64,000 nucleotides of DNA from Bog-532 sp963830385 (GCA_963830385.1 CAWHMD010000002.1:1-64000), one strand, 5' to 3'. Positions 48,740 to 57,513 are shown, numbered from the stretch's first letter. Made by a program: numbers and translations. The notes: generated by a model from the sequence alone, not told the origin.

Positions 48740-49561
48740 ATGGCCACAGCGCTGGCCGCCCGCCCGCTCACCGCGCAGCGCGAGGTGCTGAGCCAGCTCG
48801 ACGACCACGAGCTGCTCCGCATGGTCCGCGCGCTGCCGCGCGAGGCCGGCCTGCGCACCCAGGCCTGCGAGACCCTGATCGGCCGCTACGTCAAGCTGGT
48901 GCGGTCCTGTGTCCGCCCCTACCAGAGCAGCCCCGAGTCGGCCGAAGAGCTGATGCAGGTCGGTTACGTCGGCCTGCTCAAGGCGATCAACAACTTCGAC
49001 CCCGACATCGGCGGCAGCCTGTCCGCGTACGCTCAGCCCTGCGTGAGCGGCGAGATCAAGCGGCACTTCCGGGACAAGCGCTGGCAGGTCCACGTCCGCC
49101 GGTCGGCCCAGGAGCTGCTGCTGGAGGTGCGGCAGGCCACCGATGACCTGACCCAGCAGCTCGGGCACACCCCGAGCGACGCCGAGCTGGCCGGGTACCT
49201 GGGGGTCGGCTCCGACGACCTGCACGAAGCGCGCCGGGCGGACCTGGTGTTCCACACCTATTCGCTGGACGCGCCGGTGTTCGACCAGCAGGACCCGGTG
49301 CTGCTGGCCGACCTGCTGGGAGCGGACGACGAGGACGTCGAGCAGACGGTGGACATGGAGTCCGTGAGCGCCCACTGGCAGGACCTGCCCGAGCGTGAGC
49401 AGCGCATCCTCATCATGCGGTTCTACGGCAACCTGACCCAGTCCGAGATCGGCGAGCGGCTGGGCATCTCCCAGATGCACGTTTCCCGGCTGCTGGCCCG
49501 GTCACTCGGTTACCTGCGGGAACAATTGCTCGGTCCCGGTGAGAGCGAATCCGGGGCGTAA
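48740..49561 (+). CDS. SigB/SigF/SigG-type RNA polymerase sigma factor
   Basis: 273 residues, group 3 sigma-70. Region 2: DELLRMVRALPRE region, then SAEELMQVGYVGLLKAINNF; region 3: TDDLTQQLGHTPSDAELAGY; region 4: ERLGISQMHVSRLLARSLGY, the family hallmark. It would direct general-stress genes with GTTT-N14-16-GGGTAT promoters. ATG 48740 follows GGGAG. RsbW-type (53564) and STAS-type (39941) proteins and a PP2C (50287) are the expected control circuit. Several matching promoters occur nearby. Confidence 0.92.
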   Translation: MATALAARPLTAQREVLSQLDDHELLRMVRALPREAGLRTQACETLIGRYVKLVRSCVRPYQSSPESAEELMQVGYVGLLKAINNFDPDIGGSLSAYAQPCVSGEIKRHFRDKRWQVHVRRSAQELLLEVRQATDDLTQQLGHTPSDAELAGYLGVGSDDLHEARRADLVFHTYSLDAPVFDQQDPVLLADLLGADDEDVEQTVDMESVSAHWQDLPEREQRILIMRFYGNLTQSEIGERLGISQMHVSRLLARSLGYLREQLLGPGESESGA

Positions 49562-49647
49562 AAAGCAAACGGACGGGAAGGCTCACGGCACCATGGCCAC
49601 AATTCATCCGGTGCCGGCGTGCCCGCCCCCGGCCACGGCGCCGTATC

Positions 49648-49673
49648 GGTACTCTTCCGCGCATTCGGGGTAT
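49648..49673 (+). promoter_or_regulatory. Possible SigB/F-like promoter
   Basis: GGTA (49648-49651), 16 bp, then GGGTAT (49668-49673). The -10 is perfect but the -35 is weak. It is 63 bp before the membrane protein gene at 49736. Confidence 0.35.
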
Positions 49674-49735
49674 ACCCACCAGCGGCCCAGCGTGAACGCC
49701 CGACCGCCAGAACGCATCCCAGAAAGGGGAACCCG

Positions 49736-50278
49736 ATGAGGATCGGCATCTGCCTGTTCTGGCTCGCTGTCGGGGCCATATTCACCTTCGCCGTCACCGT
49801 GAACACGTCCGTGTTCAACCTGCACGTCTTCGGGCTCGTGATCATGATCGTGGCTCTTATCGGCCTGTTCACCCCCCGGCGGGGTTATGAGTGGCTGGGC
49901 CGCCGGGTCGTCGTGCGCCGCACTCGCCGGGGCGGAGTCAGCCAGGTGGAGCAGCGGACCTATCCCCCCTACGTGCTGCAGAACCCGGGCACCGGGAACG
50001 CCGAGGCCGGCATCGCGGACCGGCCCAGCCTGGAGCCGGACCCCGAGGTGGGACGGCTGCAGGACCCGGCCCAGTCCGAGGTGGATCCGAGCGAAGAGTC
50101 CAGGCACGCCGCCACCCCGGCCGAGGAGATGGCCACCGAGCGGGCCAACACCTACCGGGCCGAGCGGTACGACGACGACCTGGACCCGGCCGCACCCCCG
50201 CCGCCCGCACCGCCCCGGCGGGTGGGCCCCAACGACACCGAGGTCATCGAGGACGTCTACGAGGAGCCGCCCGCCTAG
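49736..50278 (+). CDS. Two-helix membrane protein with charged tail
   Basis: 180 residues. Helix 1 ICLFWLAVGAIFTFAVTV and helix 2 LHVFGLVIMIVALIGLF are followed by a basic segment and a long acidic/proline-rich cytoplasmic tail (PAAPPPPAPPRRVGPNDTEV). The first about 50 residues resemble small DUF6458-type actinobacterial membrane proteins. ATG 49736 with AAAGGGG. Function unknown; position and promoter suggest membership of the sigma-factor regulon. Confidence 0.7.
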   Translation: MRIGICLFWLAVGAIFTFAVTVNTSVFNLHVFGLVIMIVALIGLFTPRRGYEWLGRRVVVRRTRRGGVSQVEQRTYPPYVLQNPGTGNAEAGIADRPSLEPDPEVGRLQDPAQSEVDPSEESRHAATPAEEMATERANTYRAERYDDDLDPAAPPPPAPPRRVGPNDTEVIEDVYEEPPA

Positions 50279-50286
50279 CGGCCGCC

Positions 50287-52329
50287 CTAACTGTCGCTGG
50301 GCGGATCCAGCACCCGCAGCGCCAGCACGGTCAGGTCGTCGCGCATCTCCCCGGCCGAGAACGCTTCCGCGCGGGCCTGGATACCCGTGACGACCTCGCT
50401 GGCTGACCGGCCGGACAGCGTCACCAGCTCGTCGGCCAGCCGTTCCTCGAAGTAACGCAGGTCCGGGCTGCGGGTCTCGGTCAGGCCGTCGGTGAAGAAG
50501 AACAGCGTGTCCCCCTTGGCCAGGTCGATCTCCTCCAGACCGGGCTGCGCCTCGGGGAACAGGCCCAGCGGGAGGCCGCCGCCACCGGTCATCTCGACCC
50601 GGCCGTCGGAGCGGACCACGGCCGGGCCCGGGTGGCCCGCGGTGCCCAGGGACACGTGCAGCAGGCTGCCCCGCCAGGTCAGCTGGACGGTCTTGGCGGT
50701 CACGAACCGGCCGCTGCCCTCGGCCGACAGCAGCACCTCGTTGGCCCTGCGCAGGACCTGGACCGGGTCGGGCTCCCAGTGGGCGATGACCCGGATCGCG
50801 TAGCGGGCGGCGGCGGTCAGGGCGGCCGCCTCCTCGCCCTTGCCGGTGACGTCGCCGATGGCCAGGCCCCAGCCGCCGGGGATCGGGTACACGTCGTAGA
50901 AGTCGCCGCCGACGTCCATCCCCTCGGTGGCGCTCAGGTAGGCCGCCGCCAGCTCGATCCCCGGTACGTCCGGCAGCACCCGGGGCAGCAGGCTGGCCTG
51001 CAGCGCCTCGGCCACCTCGGACCGCCGCCGGAACAGCCGGTCCACCCGGATGGCCACCGCCAGCTGGGCGCCCAGCTCCTCGGCGAGGGCCAGGTCGGCG
51101 ATCTGGAACGGGCCCTCGCTGGATCCCCGGCAGAGCGTGATCACGCCGTAGCCGCGCTGGCCCTCGGCGATCGGCACGCTGAGCACCGAGATGGCCCCGA
51201 GCTTCATCATCAGCGCCACGCCGTCCGGGCCGGTGCCGAGCATGCCGGTGTCATCGGAGCGGGCCTGCAGCAGCGACTTACCGGTCTCGTGGACCTGGGC
51301 GGGCAGCGAGCCCGCCTCCGGGTCGGTGTCGCGCACGGCCCGGGTGGCCGCGTCGGAGTCCTCGCCGGGCGGGCCGACCGCGACCTGGCGGCGCAGCCGG
51401 CGGCCGCGGATCACGTCGATGATCACCCAGGACGCGAACTCCCCGGCCAGCAGCCGGGCGCACCGCTGCATGGTCAGCGACTCGCTGAACGTGCTGTTCT
51501 CCAGGAGGAGCCGGGTGATCGCGGTCAGCAGGTCCATCCGCTGGGCCATCGTCCGCACCGCCTGCATGGTGGCGGTGCTGGGCTCGCTGGGGCCGGGCGC
51601 GGGGGCCGGCGCCTGGGCCGCGGCCTGCCGCCGGGGCGGACCGGGCCGCGGGCCCGGGCGGGCGGCAGCCGGGCTCTGCGTGGCGGCTGAGGCGGGAGTG
51701 GCGGCTGAGGTGGGAGTGGTGGCTGAGGCGGGAGTGGCGGGAGTGGCGGCTGAAGGTTGCGGGGTGATTGGGAGCGGGCTGGCGGCGACCAGCAGGACGC
51801 CAGCGTCCTCGGGCAGGGCGACGGGCTCGACGGTCAGCTGGACCTGAATCACGCCGTTCGCGCCCAGCAGCCTGCACTGGGACTGCTGGGTGCGGCCGGT
51901 CCGGGCGGCGGCGGCCAGGAATGTCTGCACCGCGGCCCGGTACGGCAGGTCCACGAACATCGTGAGCGCCTTGCCGGCCGCGTAGGCGGGGCTCGAGCCG
52001 ATGATGTCGCCGCCCCGGTTGTTGACCCGGCGCACGGTGCCGTCCCGTTCCAGCAGGAACAGCGCCACCGGGGCGGCCGCGAACACCGCCCGCAGCATCC
52101 GGCGCTCGGCCCGGGTCTGCTCCGACGGGCCATCGCCCTTCCGGTCCGCGGCCTGGGCCCGGGACGCGGTCAGCGCGTCGATGGCCCCGTCCAGCTCGGC
52201 GAAGGCAGCGTCCAGGATCGGCCGGAGCTGGGCGTCCGGCAGCCCGGCCGCCTGCTGCAGCGCGTCCCGCCGGGCCGCCAGCTCGGCGAGCTCGGACTCA
52301 GCCGACTCGGGGCCGGGCGATAGTGGCAT
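50287..52329 (-). CDS. PP2C (SpoIIE-type) phosphatase with PAS and GAF domains
   Basis: 680 residues. PAS-like domain about 78-180 (FAAAPVALFLLERDGTVRRV), an A/T/S/P tandem-repeat linker (about 190-250) and a GAF-like domain (about 260-430). The PP2C domain follows with MDVGGDFYDV, LAIGDVTGKG, TLFFFTDGLTETR and the final MRDDLTVLAL. All metal-binding aspartates are present. It would dephosphorylate a STAS protein such as the one at 39941, switching on the SigB/F-type sigma factor. It lies 17 bp after the CBS gene. Confidence 0.9.
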   Translation of the reverse strand: MPLSPGPESAESELAELAARRDALQQAAGLPDAQLRPILDAAFAELDGAIDALTASRAQAADRKGDGPSEQTRAERRMLRAVFAAAPVALFLLERDGTVRRVNNRGGDIIGSSPAYAAGKALTMFVDLPYRAAVQTFLAAAARTGRTQQSQCRLLGANGVIQVQLTVEPVALPEDAGVLLVAASPLPITPQPSAATPATPASATTPTSAATPASAATQSPAAARPGPRPGPPRRQAAAQAPAPAPGPSEPSTATMQAVRTMAQRMDLLTAITRLLLENSTFSESLTMQRCARLLAGEFASWVIIDVIRGRRLRRQVAVGPPGEDSDAATRAVRDTDPEAGSLPAQVHETGKSLLQARSDDTGMLGTGPDGVALMMKLGAISVLSVPIAEGQRGYGVITLCRGSSEGPFQIADLALAEELGAQLAVAIRVDRLFRRRSEVAEALQASLLPRVLPDVPGIELAAAYLSATEGMDVGGDFYDVYPIPGGWGLAIGDVTGKGEEAAALTAAARYAIRVIAHWEPDPVQVLRRANEVLLSAEGSGRFVTAKTVQLTWRGSLLHVSLGTAGHPGPAVVRSDGRVEMTGGGGLPLGLFPEAQPGLEEIDLAKGDTLFFFTDGLTETRSPDLRYFEERLADELVTLSGRSASEVVTGIQARAEAFSAGEMRDDLTVLALRVLDPPSDS

Positions 52330-52346
52330 GACCGGTCCGTCCCGGG

Positions 52347-52760
52347 TTACTGGTTCGGTTCGGCGACGCTGATGTCGGCCAGGGCGGAATCCGCGCCGTG
52401 GCCGGCCGCGAGGTCACCGATGCTCACGATGCCAACGATACGGCCGTCATCGAGCACCGGCAGCCGCCGCACCGCGTTGGCCTGCATGATCCGGGCCGCG
52501 TCGGCGGCCTCGTCGTCGGCACCGACCGCCACCAGGTCGGCGCTGACCACCTGGCCCACCGGCGAATCGGGCAGTGCCCGCTCGGCGACCGCCCGGACCA
52601 CGATGTCGCGGTCGGTGACCAGCCCGCAGAGCCGGTCGCCGTCCACCACCAGGACCGCGCCGACCGCGGTGTCCCGCATGGCCTGAGCCGCGTCGGCGAT
52701 CGACTGGTCCTGCTGCAGCACGATCGGCTCGGTGGTCATCACGTCGCGCACCTTGGTCAC
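52347..52760 (-). CDS. Two-CBS-domain protein
   Basis: 137 residues. The CBS pair reads VRDVMTTEPIVLQQDQSIAD ... GLVTDRDIVVRAVA and VVSADLVAVGADDEAADAAR ... IVGIVSIGDLA. It binds adenine nucleotides in many relatives (compare hypoxic response protein 1 of mycobacteria). GTG 52760 follows GGAGGA. First gene of a CBS-PP2C operon. Confidence 0.9.
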   Translation of the reverse strand: MTKVRDVMTTEPIVLQQDQSIADAAQAMRDTAVGAVLVVDGDRLCGLVTDRDIVVRAVAERALPDSPVGQVVSADLVAVGADDEAADAARIMQANAVRRLPVLDDGRIVGIVSIGDLAAGHGADSALADISVAEPNQ

Positions 52761-52838
52761 TACGTCCTCCTGCTCTAAGCTCGTACGGGCGGATCTACGC
52801 ACCTTAGAGCACCACCGTATTCGGCCCGTGGGGGCGTC

Positions 52839-52863
52839 GTTTGCGGCAGAGAACACCGGGTAA
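52839..52863 (+). promoter_or_regulatory. SigB/F-type promoter
   Basis: GTTT (52839-52842), 15 bp, then GGGTAA (52858-52863) matches the actinobacterial SigB/SigF consensus GTTT-N14-16-GGGTAT at 9 of 10 positions. It is 59 bp before the DUF6069-like gene. An ACGGCTAACCGT palindrome follows at 52876-52887. Confidence 0.65.
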
Positions 52864-52922
52864 CGCTGTGCAGTGACGGCTAACCGTGAGGTAGCCGTCC
52901 CAATCTAGGACGAGGGTGGCTC

Positions 52923-53504
52923 ATGACCAGGCCGATCATGCCGGACGACAGGCCGCCGCAGACCCGGCCGGTGGTGGACGCAAAGCAGCTCTGGGTAGGC
53001 GGGATCTTCACCGCCATCGTCGCCGCGCTCGTCGCGCTGCTGGGCGTGCTCGTATGCCGCTGGCTGTTCAACATCCCGCTGCTGTCCCCGCAGAGCCAGG
53101 GCACCTACGGCGACGCGCACACCACGGACGTGGTGCTGCTGGCCGCCGCGGCGGCGCTGCTCGCGACCGGGCTGGCCCACCTGCTGCTGGTCGCGGCGCC
53201 CCGGCCGATGACGTTCTTCAGCTGGATCGTCGGGCTGATCACGCTGCTGCTGGTGCTGTATCCGTTCAGCACGTCGGCGCCGGTGTCGCAGAAGGTCGCC
53301 ACCGCCGCGGTGGTCCTGGTGATCGGCGCCGTCATCGGCTCGCTGACCAACGGCGTCGCCGCCCGGGCCGTCCGGCAGCGCCGGGTGCCACCGCGCGACG
53401 ACTACGGCCAGGGTCCCTACAACCAGGGTGAGTACAACCAGGGTGGGTATGGCCAGAGCCAGTGGGGCCCGTCCAACGGCCGCACCCGGGGGCCCGCCAA
53501 CTGA
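52923..53504 (+). CDS. DUF6069-like membrane protein
   Basis: 193 residues with four helices (VGGIFTAIVAALVALLGVLV, VVLLAAAAALLATGLAHLLL, FSWIVGLITLLLVLYPFST, TAAVVLVIGAVIGSLTNGV). The cytoplasmic tail has YNQG-type repeats (GPYNQGEYNQGGYGQSQW). ATG 52923. Preceded by a SigB/F-like promoter, so probably stress-induced. Function unknown. Confidence 0.75.
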   Translation: MTRPIMPDDRPPQTRPVVDAKQLWVGGIFTAIVAALVALLGVLVCRWLFNIPLLSPQSQGTYGDAHTTDVVLLAAAAALLATGLAHLLLVAAPRPMTFFSWIVGLITLLLVLYPFSTSAPVSQKVATAAVVLVIGAVIGSLTNGVAARAVRQRRVPPRDDYGQGPYNQGEYNQGGYGQSQWGPSNGRTRGPAN

Positions 53505-53563
53505 GCGCCGGCTGAGCCGCCATCGGGGACCGGGGCCGGAGTGACCCGAGCGAAGGGGAGAAC

Positions 53564-54004
53564 GTGACCGAAGTCGCCCGCGTGCCGGAGGCGGGCGGAG
53601 CGCCGGACCTGGCGCTGGCCGCGCCGGCGGCGGTGGAGTCGTTCCCGTTCCACCTGAATCTGGCTCCGCTGCGCGAGGTGGTCCGCGTCCGGGGGCGCCG
53701 CGCCGGATTGCCGGCGCACCGGGTGGTGGACCTGGTGTTGGCGGTCGGCGAGGCCACCGCCAACACGGTCCGGCATGCCGGCGGGACTGGCACCCTGCGG
53801 ATCTGGCAGGACGACACCGAGATCGTCTGCGAGGTCAGCGACCCCGGCCACATGGCGGACGTGCGGGCGGGTGAGCGCCCGCCGGCCGCGGGCACCCGCG
53901 GCGGCCAGGGCCTGTGGATCATCCACCAGGCCTGCGACCGCGTCGAGGTGAGCTCCGGTAACGCCGGCACGGTGGTCCGGATGCACATGCGCCTGGCCGG
54001 CTGA
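53564..54004 (+). CDS. RsbW-like anti-sigma kinase (HATPase_c_2)
   Basis: 146 residues, GHKL ATPase fold. N-box VDLVLAVGEATANTVRHAGG (E and N), G1-like VSDPGHMADV and G2 GGQGLWIIHQACDRV. It would phosphorylate a STAS antagonist and hold the sigma factor inactive. GTG 53564 follows GGGGAG. Neighbours are the PP2C/CBS operon and the sigma factor. Confidence 0.88.
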   Translation: MTEVARVPEAGGAPDLALAAPAAVESFPFHLNLAPLREVVRVRGRRAGLPAHRVVDLVLAVGEATANTVRHAGGTGTLRIWQDDTEIVCEVSDPGHMADVRAGERPPAAGTRGGQGLWIIHQACDRVEVSSGNAGTVVRMHMRLAG

Positions 54005-54020
54005 CGGCCCGGCGCCAGAA

Positions 54021-54422
54021 TTAACTCCCCTGACGGGGCTCGTCCTCGGCGTGTGCGAGGCCGAGCGCCTCGATCAGCTCGTGCGTGCTCCGGTAGTGCG
54101 GCCGCCCGGGCAGCGCGGAGACCCGCGCCACCAGGGCCTGCGACGCGTCCTTGGCGTCCAGCACCTCCAGCAGGGCGTGGCGGGTGAGCGGGAACTCGTC
54201 CCGGGTCAGCAGCCGGGCCAGCTCGCTGCGGAGCTCGATGGCCTCTTCCTCACTGACGGCGGCGTCCTCGGCCTCGAACAGCTCGCGCGGGTCGTCGAGC
54301 GGCTCGGGCTCGCGCCACTCCTCGGAGCGGCCGACCTGAGGCTCGGCGCCGACCAGGCCCTCGGTCTCCTGCGCCAGTTCGTCATCGCGCAGCGGTCCGT
54401 GCTTGGTGTTTCCGCGTTCCAT
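54021..54422 (-). CDS. DUF2795-family protein
   Basis: 133 residues. The N-terminal half is very acidic (EWREPEPLDDPRELFEAEDA) and the C-terminal half has the DUF2795 helical core (LARLLTRDEFPLTRHALLEV, ARVSALPGRPHYRSTHELIE). ATG 54422 follows GGGAGG. Small proteins of this family are common in actinomycetes, function unknown. Confidence 0.8.
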   Translation of the reverse strand: MERGNTKHGPLRDDELAQETEGLVGAEPQVGRSEEWREPEPLDDPRELFEAEDAAVSEEEAIELRSELARLLTRDEFPLTRHALLEVLDAKDASQALVARVSALPGRPHYRSTHELIEALGLAHAEDEPRQGS

Positions 54423-54750
54423 CGCGCCTCCCTGCGTCATCGGGCCAGCGGGCCAGTTGCGGCAGTGCCCGTCCAGCCTAGACCCGTCGCGGGGGACGCT
54501 GTTACCCGGCTGTGACCAGCCGGTTGTTTGCCGCGCGACAAGATTGGATATGCTCTTACCCAGCGGTGCCTACGACGCAGGCACGCACGCGCCGTCCGGC
54601 GCACTCGCCACGTGCGAGTGCTGGGGCGAGGCGTCGGCACCGCCGATCTCCTCCTGCTCCCCCGGCTCTCGGGACTTATTCGCGATCTTGGCGAGTCGCT
54701 GTGACTGCGGACGTAGCTGTCAGTCAATTGCCGCGAGGAGCCACACCCCC
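54423..54750. other. Intergenic region with long GT4 leader
   Basis: 328 bp without a gene. It holds the SigB/F-like promoter at 54526-54551, leaving a leader of about 190 nt before the glycosyltransferase ATG at 54751. Short inverted repeats occur (GCACTCGCCACGTGCGAGTGC near 54600-54620), so the leader may fold. No known riboswitch was recognised. Confidence 0.4.
54526..54551 (+). promoter_or_regulatory. SigB/F-type promoter for the GT4 gene
   Basis: GTTT (54526-54529), 16 bp, then GGATAT (54546-54551): one mismatch to GTTT-N14-16-GGGTAT. Confidence 0.5.
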
Positions 54751-56034
54751 ATGAAGATCGCACTCGTCGCCGAAGGTGCCACCGCCCTCTCCCGCGTTAT
54801 GAGCAGCGAACCTGCCAGCCAGGAGACCCGGGTCGCGGCGCTGGCCAACGAGCTGGCCCGCCAGCAGCACGAAGTAACCGTGTACGCCCGTAAGGACGCC
54901 GCCGGCCTGCCCGAGCACGACAAGCTGCCCGACGGCGCCGTCGTCGAGTACGTCGAGGCCGGCCCGGCCGAGCCGCTGACCGACGAGGCCGTCCTCCCCT
55001 ACATCCGGGCGTTCGCCGACTGCCTGGCCGAGCGCTGGCAGGACAGCCAGCCCGACGTCGTGCACGCGATCGGCTGGACCGGTGGGCTGGCCGCGCTGGC
55101 CGCCACCCGGGACCACAGCATCCCCGTCGTGCAGACGTTCCACTCGCTGCGCGTGGCCGAGCGCAGGCACCACATCGCCAGCGACGGCATCAGCCTGGCC
55201 GAGCACGCGACCGCCGAGACCGGTTCCCGTGACCGCCTCGAGCGGGCCGTGGCCCGCAGCGCCGACCTGGTCATCGCGACCAACGAAGACGAAGTGTCCG
55301 ACCTGGCCAGCCTGGGGGTGCCGCGGTCCGGCATCAGCGTGCTGCCGTTCGGCGTGGACTCCGCGCACTTCGCCCCCGAGGGCCCGATCGCCCCGCGCGA
55401 TGAGCGGCCGCGGCTGATCGCGGTGGCCACCCACCTCATGCGGGACGGCCTGGAGACCGTGGTCCGCGCGCTGCCGGAGATCCCCGACACCGAGCTGATC
55501 ATCGTCGGCGGCCCGGCCCGGCCGATGCTCCGCCGCGACGAAGAGTGCTGCGACCTGGCCCGGCTGGCCGGCCGTCTCGGGGTGGCGGACCGGGTCAAGT
55601 TCGCCGGTCAGGTCAGCCAGGAGGACATGCCGGCCCTGCTGCGGTCGGCCGACCTGATGATCGACGTGTCCTGGTACGAGCCGTTCGGCATGGCCAGCCT
55701 GGAGGCGATGGCCTGCGGCACCCCGGTGATCGCGTCCGCCATCGGCGGCCACCTCGACACCGTGGTCGACGGCACCACCGGGCTGCTGGTCACCCCGGGG
55801 CAGCCCAAGGCGCTGGCCCGCCGGGTCCGCAAGCTGCTGGGCAACCCGATGCTGCTGGAAGGCTTCGGGATCGCCGCCGCCGACCGCGCTCAGGCCCGCT
55901 ACTCCTGGGAGCGGATCGGCCGGGAGACGATCGCCCTCTACACCAGGACCCAGCAGCCGGTCGTGGCCCCGGTCGAGCTGGACGAGGAGATCGACGAGGC
56001 CATCGAAGAGGCCGCGCACCCGACGGCGGCCTGA
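54751..56034 (+). CDS. GT4-family glycosyltransferase
   Basis: 427 residues, GT-B fold. The N-terminal domain starts MKIALVAEGATALSRVMSSE and has HAIGWTGGLAALAA and VVQTFHSLRVAERRHH. The C-terminal donor domain has SVLPFGVDSAHFAP, IIVGGPARPMLRRDEE and the EX7E motif in YEPFGMASLEAMACGTPVIA. The architecture matches MshA/PimB/trehalose-type retaining transferases; donor and acceptor cannot be set. ATG 54751 follows GAGGAG. Followed by a strong terminator. Confidence 0.9.
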   Translation: MKIALVAEGATALSRVMSSEPASQETRVAALANELARQQHEVTVYARKDAAGLPEHDKLPDGAVVEYVEAGPAEPLTDEAVLPYIRAFADCLAERWQDSQPDVVHAIGWTGGLAALAATRDHSIPVVQTFHSLRVAERRHHIASDGISLAEHATAETGSRDRLERAVARSADLVIATNEDEVSDLASLGVPRSGISVLPFGVDSAHFAPEGPIAPRDERPRLIAVATHLMRDGLETVVRALPEIPDTELIIVGGPARPMLRRDEECCDLARLAGRLGVADRVKFAGQVSQEDMPALLRSADLMIDVSWYEPFGMASLEAMACGTPVIASAIGGHLDTVVDGTTGLLVTPGQPKALARRVRKLLGNPMLLEGFGIAAADRAQARYSWERIGRETIALYTRTQQPVVAPVELDEEIDEAIEEAAHPTAA

Positions 56035-56053
56035 TTCTCCAGCCCCAGCACGG

Positions 56054-56089
56054 ACGGCCGGGCTCCTTTTCCGCTTGGAGCCCGGCCGT
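56054..56089. terminator. Bidirectional hairpin terminator
   Basis: A 13-bp perfect stem (56054-56066 and 56077-56089, ACGGCCGGGCTCC) with a 10-nt loop, between the convergent GT4 and ECF sigma genes. The following tract TTCCTCGTTGT is T-rich. Confidence 0.8.
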
Positions 56090-56098
56090 TCCTCGTTG

Positions 56099-56656
56099 TC
56101 AGGCGGCGGTGGGGAGGCGGTTGGCCAGCTTGGAGCGGAGGGTGCGACGGGCCCGGTGCAGCCGGGACATGACCGTGCCGATCGGGGTGCCCATCATGGT
56201 GGCGGTCTCGAGGTAGGTGTAGCCCTCGACGTCGGCCAGGTAGACGGCCGTGCGGAAGTCGTCCGGGAGCTCGCGGAGGGCCTGGCGAAGGTCCTCGGCG
56301 GGCATCCGGTCCAGCGCCTCGGCCTCGGCCGAACGGCCTGTGGGCAGCGTGCTCGGCCAGGTCGGCAGCGCGGCCCGGTCCACCAGGTCCTCCTGGATGA
56401 GCAGCGGGGCACGATCCCGGCGCCGGTAGCCGCTGATGAAGGTGTTCGTCATAATGCGGTAGAGCCAGGCGCGGACGTTGGTCCCGGCCTCGAACCCCTC
56501 GAACGCCGCCCAGGCCTTGGCCATCGTCTCCTGGACCAGGTCCTCGGCGTCCTGATGGCTCCGGGTCATCCGGACCGCGGCCGGGTACAGCTGACTGGCG
56601 TAGCGGACGGCCTCATCCTCGAAACGGGCAGCGAGGTCTGGCTTGGGGCTCTCCAT
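56099..56656 (-). CDS. ECF sigma factor (SigR/SigE-like)
   Basis: 185 residues. Region 2: YASQLYPAAVRMTRSHQDAE, DLVQETMAKAWAAFEGFEAG; region 4: ALRELPDDFRTAVYLADVEG and MGTPIGTVMSRLHRARRTLR. The TNVRAWLYRIMTNTFISGYR segment is typical of the SigR/SigH group. No anti-sigma gene (RsrA-type zinc protein) follows, so control is unclear. ATG 56656. The next upstream gene, ANTAR, is on the same strand. Confidence 0.9.
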   Translation of the reverse strand: MESPKPDLAARFEDEAVRYASQLYPAAVRMTRSHQDAEDLVQETMAKAWAAFEGFEAGTNVRAWLYRIMTNTFISGYRRRDRAPLLIQEDLVDRAALPTWPSTLPTGRSAEAEALDRMPAEDLRQALRELPDDFRTAVYLADVEGYTYLETATMMGTPIGTVMSRLHRARRTLRSKLANRLPTAA

Positions 56657-56657
56657 A

Positions 56658-56688
56658 TAGAGGTCGTGCCCCGAAAATCGGACCTCTA
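56658..56688. promoter_or_regulatory. Inverted repeat before the ECF sigma start
   Basis: TAGAGGTC (56658-56665) and GACCTCTA (56681-56688) are perfect inverted repeats separated by 15 nt, directly before the ECF sigma ATG and 3 bp beyond the ANTAR stop. It may be an operator, or a hairpin ending the ANTAR transcript or masking the ribosome-binding site. Confidence 0.5.
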
Positions 56689-56691
56689 CCG

Positions 56692-57390
56692 TCAGGAGGC
56701 GGGCAGGGCGCCCTGGGTCTGCACGACCTGCTTGGCCACGTCGGTCACCTTGACATGCTGGGTCTGGGACACGCGGCGCATCCGTTCCAGGGCCTCGTCG
56801 GCCGAGCAGCCCAGGGCGTGCATCAGGACACCCTTGGCCTGGTCGACGACGGCCCGGCTCTCGACCGCGTTGCGCAGCTGAACGGCCTCCCGCTGCGCGT
56901 CCCCGTAGGCGGAGGCGTTGGCCAGCACCGCCCCGCCGAACGCGGCCAGCGTCTCCGCGAACGGCGCCTGCTCGCTCTCGAACGCCTCGCAGCGCACGCT
57001 GGCGATCGACAGCACCACGGTCATCGGCGGGAACTCATGCACCAGGGCCAGCGTGGAGCGCACCCCCCGGCAGAGCGCCTCGGTCATGTAGTCCGGCCAG
57101 CGGGTGTCGCGCAGGGTGTCGCGCACGCCGACCGGCTGCTTGTCCCGCAGCGCCTGGATCGACGGCCCGTAGCCCGAGCGCAGCTGGCATTCGGCCAGCT
57201 CGGCCAGGTCCGGATGGGTCGAGGTCAGGCCGACGAGCTCGCGGTCGCGCCAGAGCATCGCGGTCGCCCCGCAGCAGCCGGCCACCTCGCGGACGGCCAG
57301 GTCCACCAGCCGGTTCAGGGATCGCATGGGTGCCGAATTGCCCACGCTCAGCAGATCGGCGGCGTCTCGCGCCAGATCGTCGATCAGCAC
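56692..57390 (-). CDS. GAF-ANTAR regulatory protein
   Basis: 232 residues. GAF domain (about 20-150; VREVAGCCGATAMLWRDREL, CQLRSGYGPSIQALRDKQPV) followed by an ANTAR domain (LRNAVESRAVVDQAKGVLMH, ADEALERMRRVSQTQHVKVT). ANTAR domains bind paired RNA hairpins and prevent transcription termination. GTG 57390 follows GGAGGA. No obvious ANTAR target hairpin pair was found close by. Confidence 0.9.
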   Translation of the reverse strand: MLIDDLARDAADLLSVGNSAPMRSLNRLVDLAVREVAGCCGATAMLWRDRELVGLTSTHPDLAELAECQLRSGYGPSIQALRDKQPVGVRDTLRDTRWPDYMTEALCRGVRSTLALVHEFPPMTVVLSIASVRCEAFESEQAPFAETLAAFGGAVLANASAYGDAQREAVQLRNAVESRAVVDQAKGVLMHALGCSADEALERMRRVSQTQHVKVTDVAKQVVQTQGALPAS

Positions 57391-57513
57391 AGAATCCTCC
57401 GCGCCACACAGTGTCCGCCAGGGTCTGGAGCGGCACGGGACGCAGCTCCATTCAAGCACGATGCCAGTACATTTGCCACCAGACAAATGTTGCGCGCAGG
57501 TATCGTGCGCCGG

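Noticed and set aside
53417..53988. Minus-strand frames opposite the RsbW-like gene
   Set aside because: They have no domain and contradict the clear N-box and G2 motifs on the plus strand.
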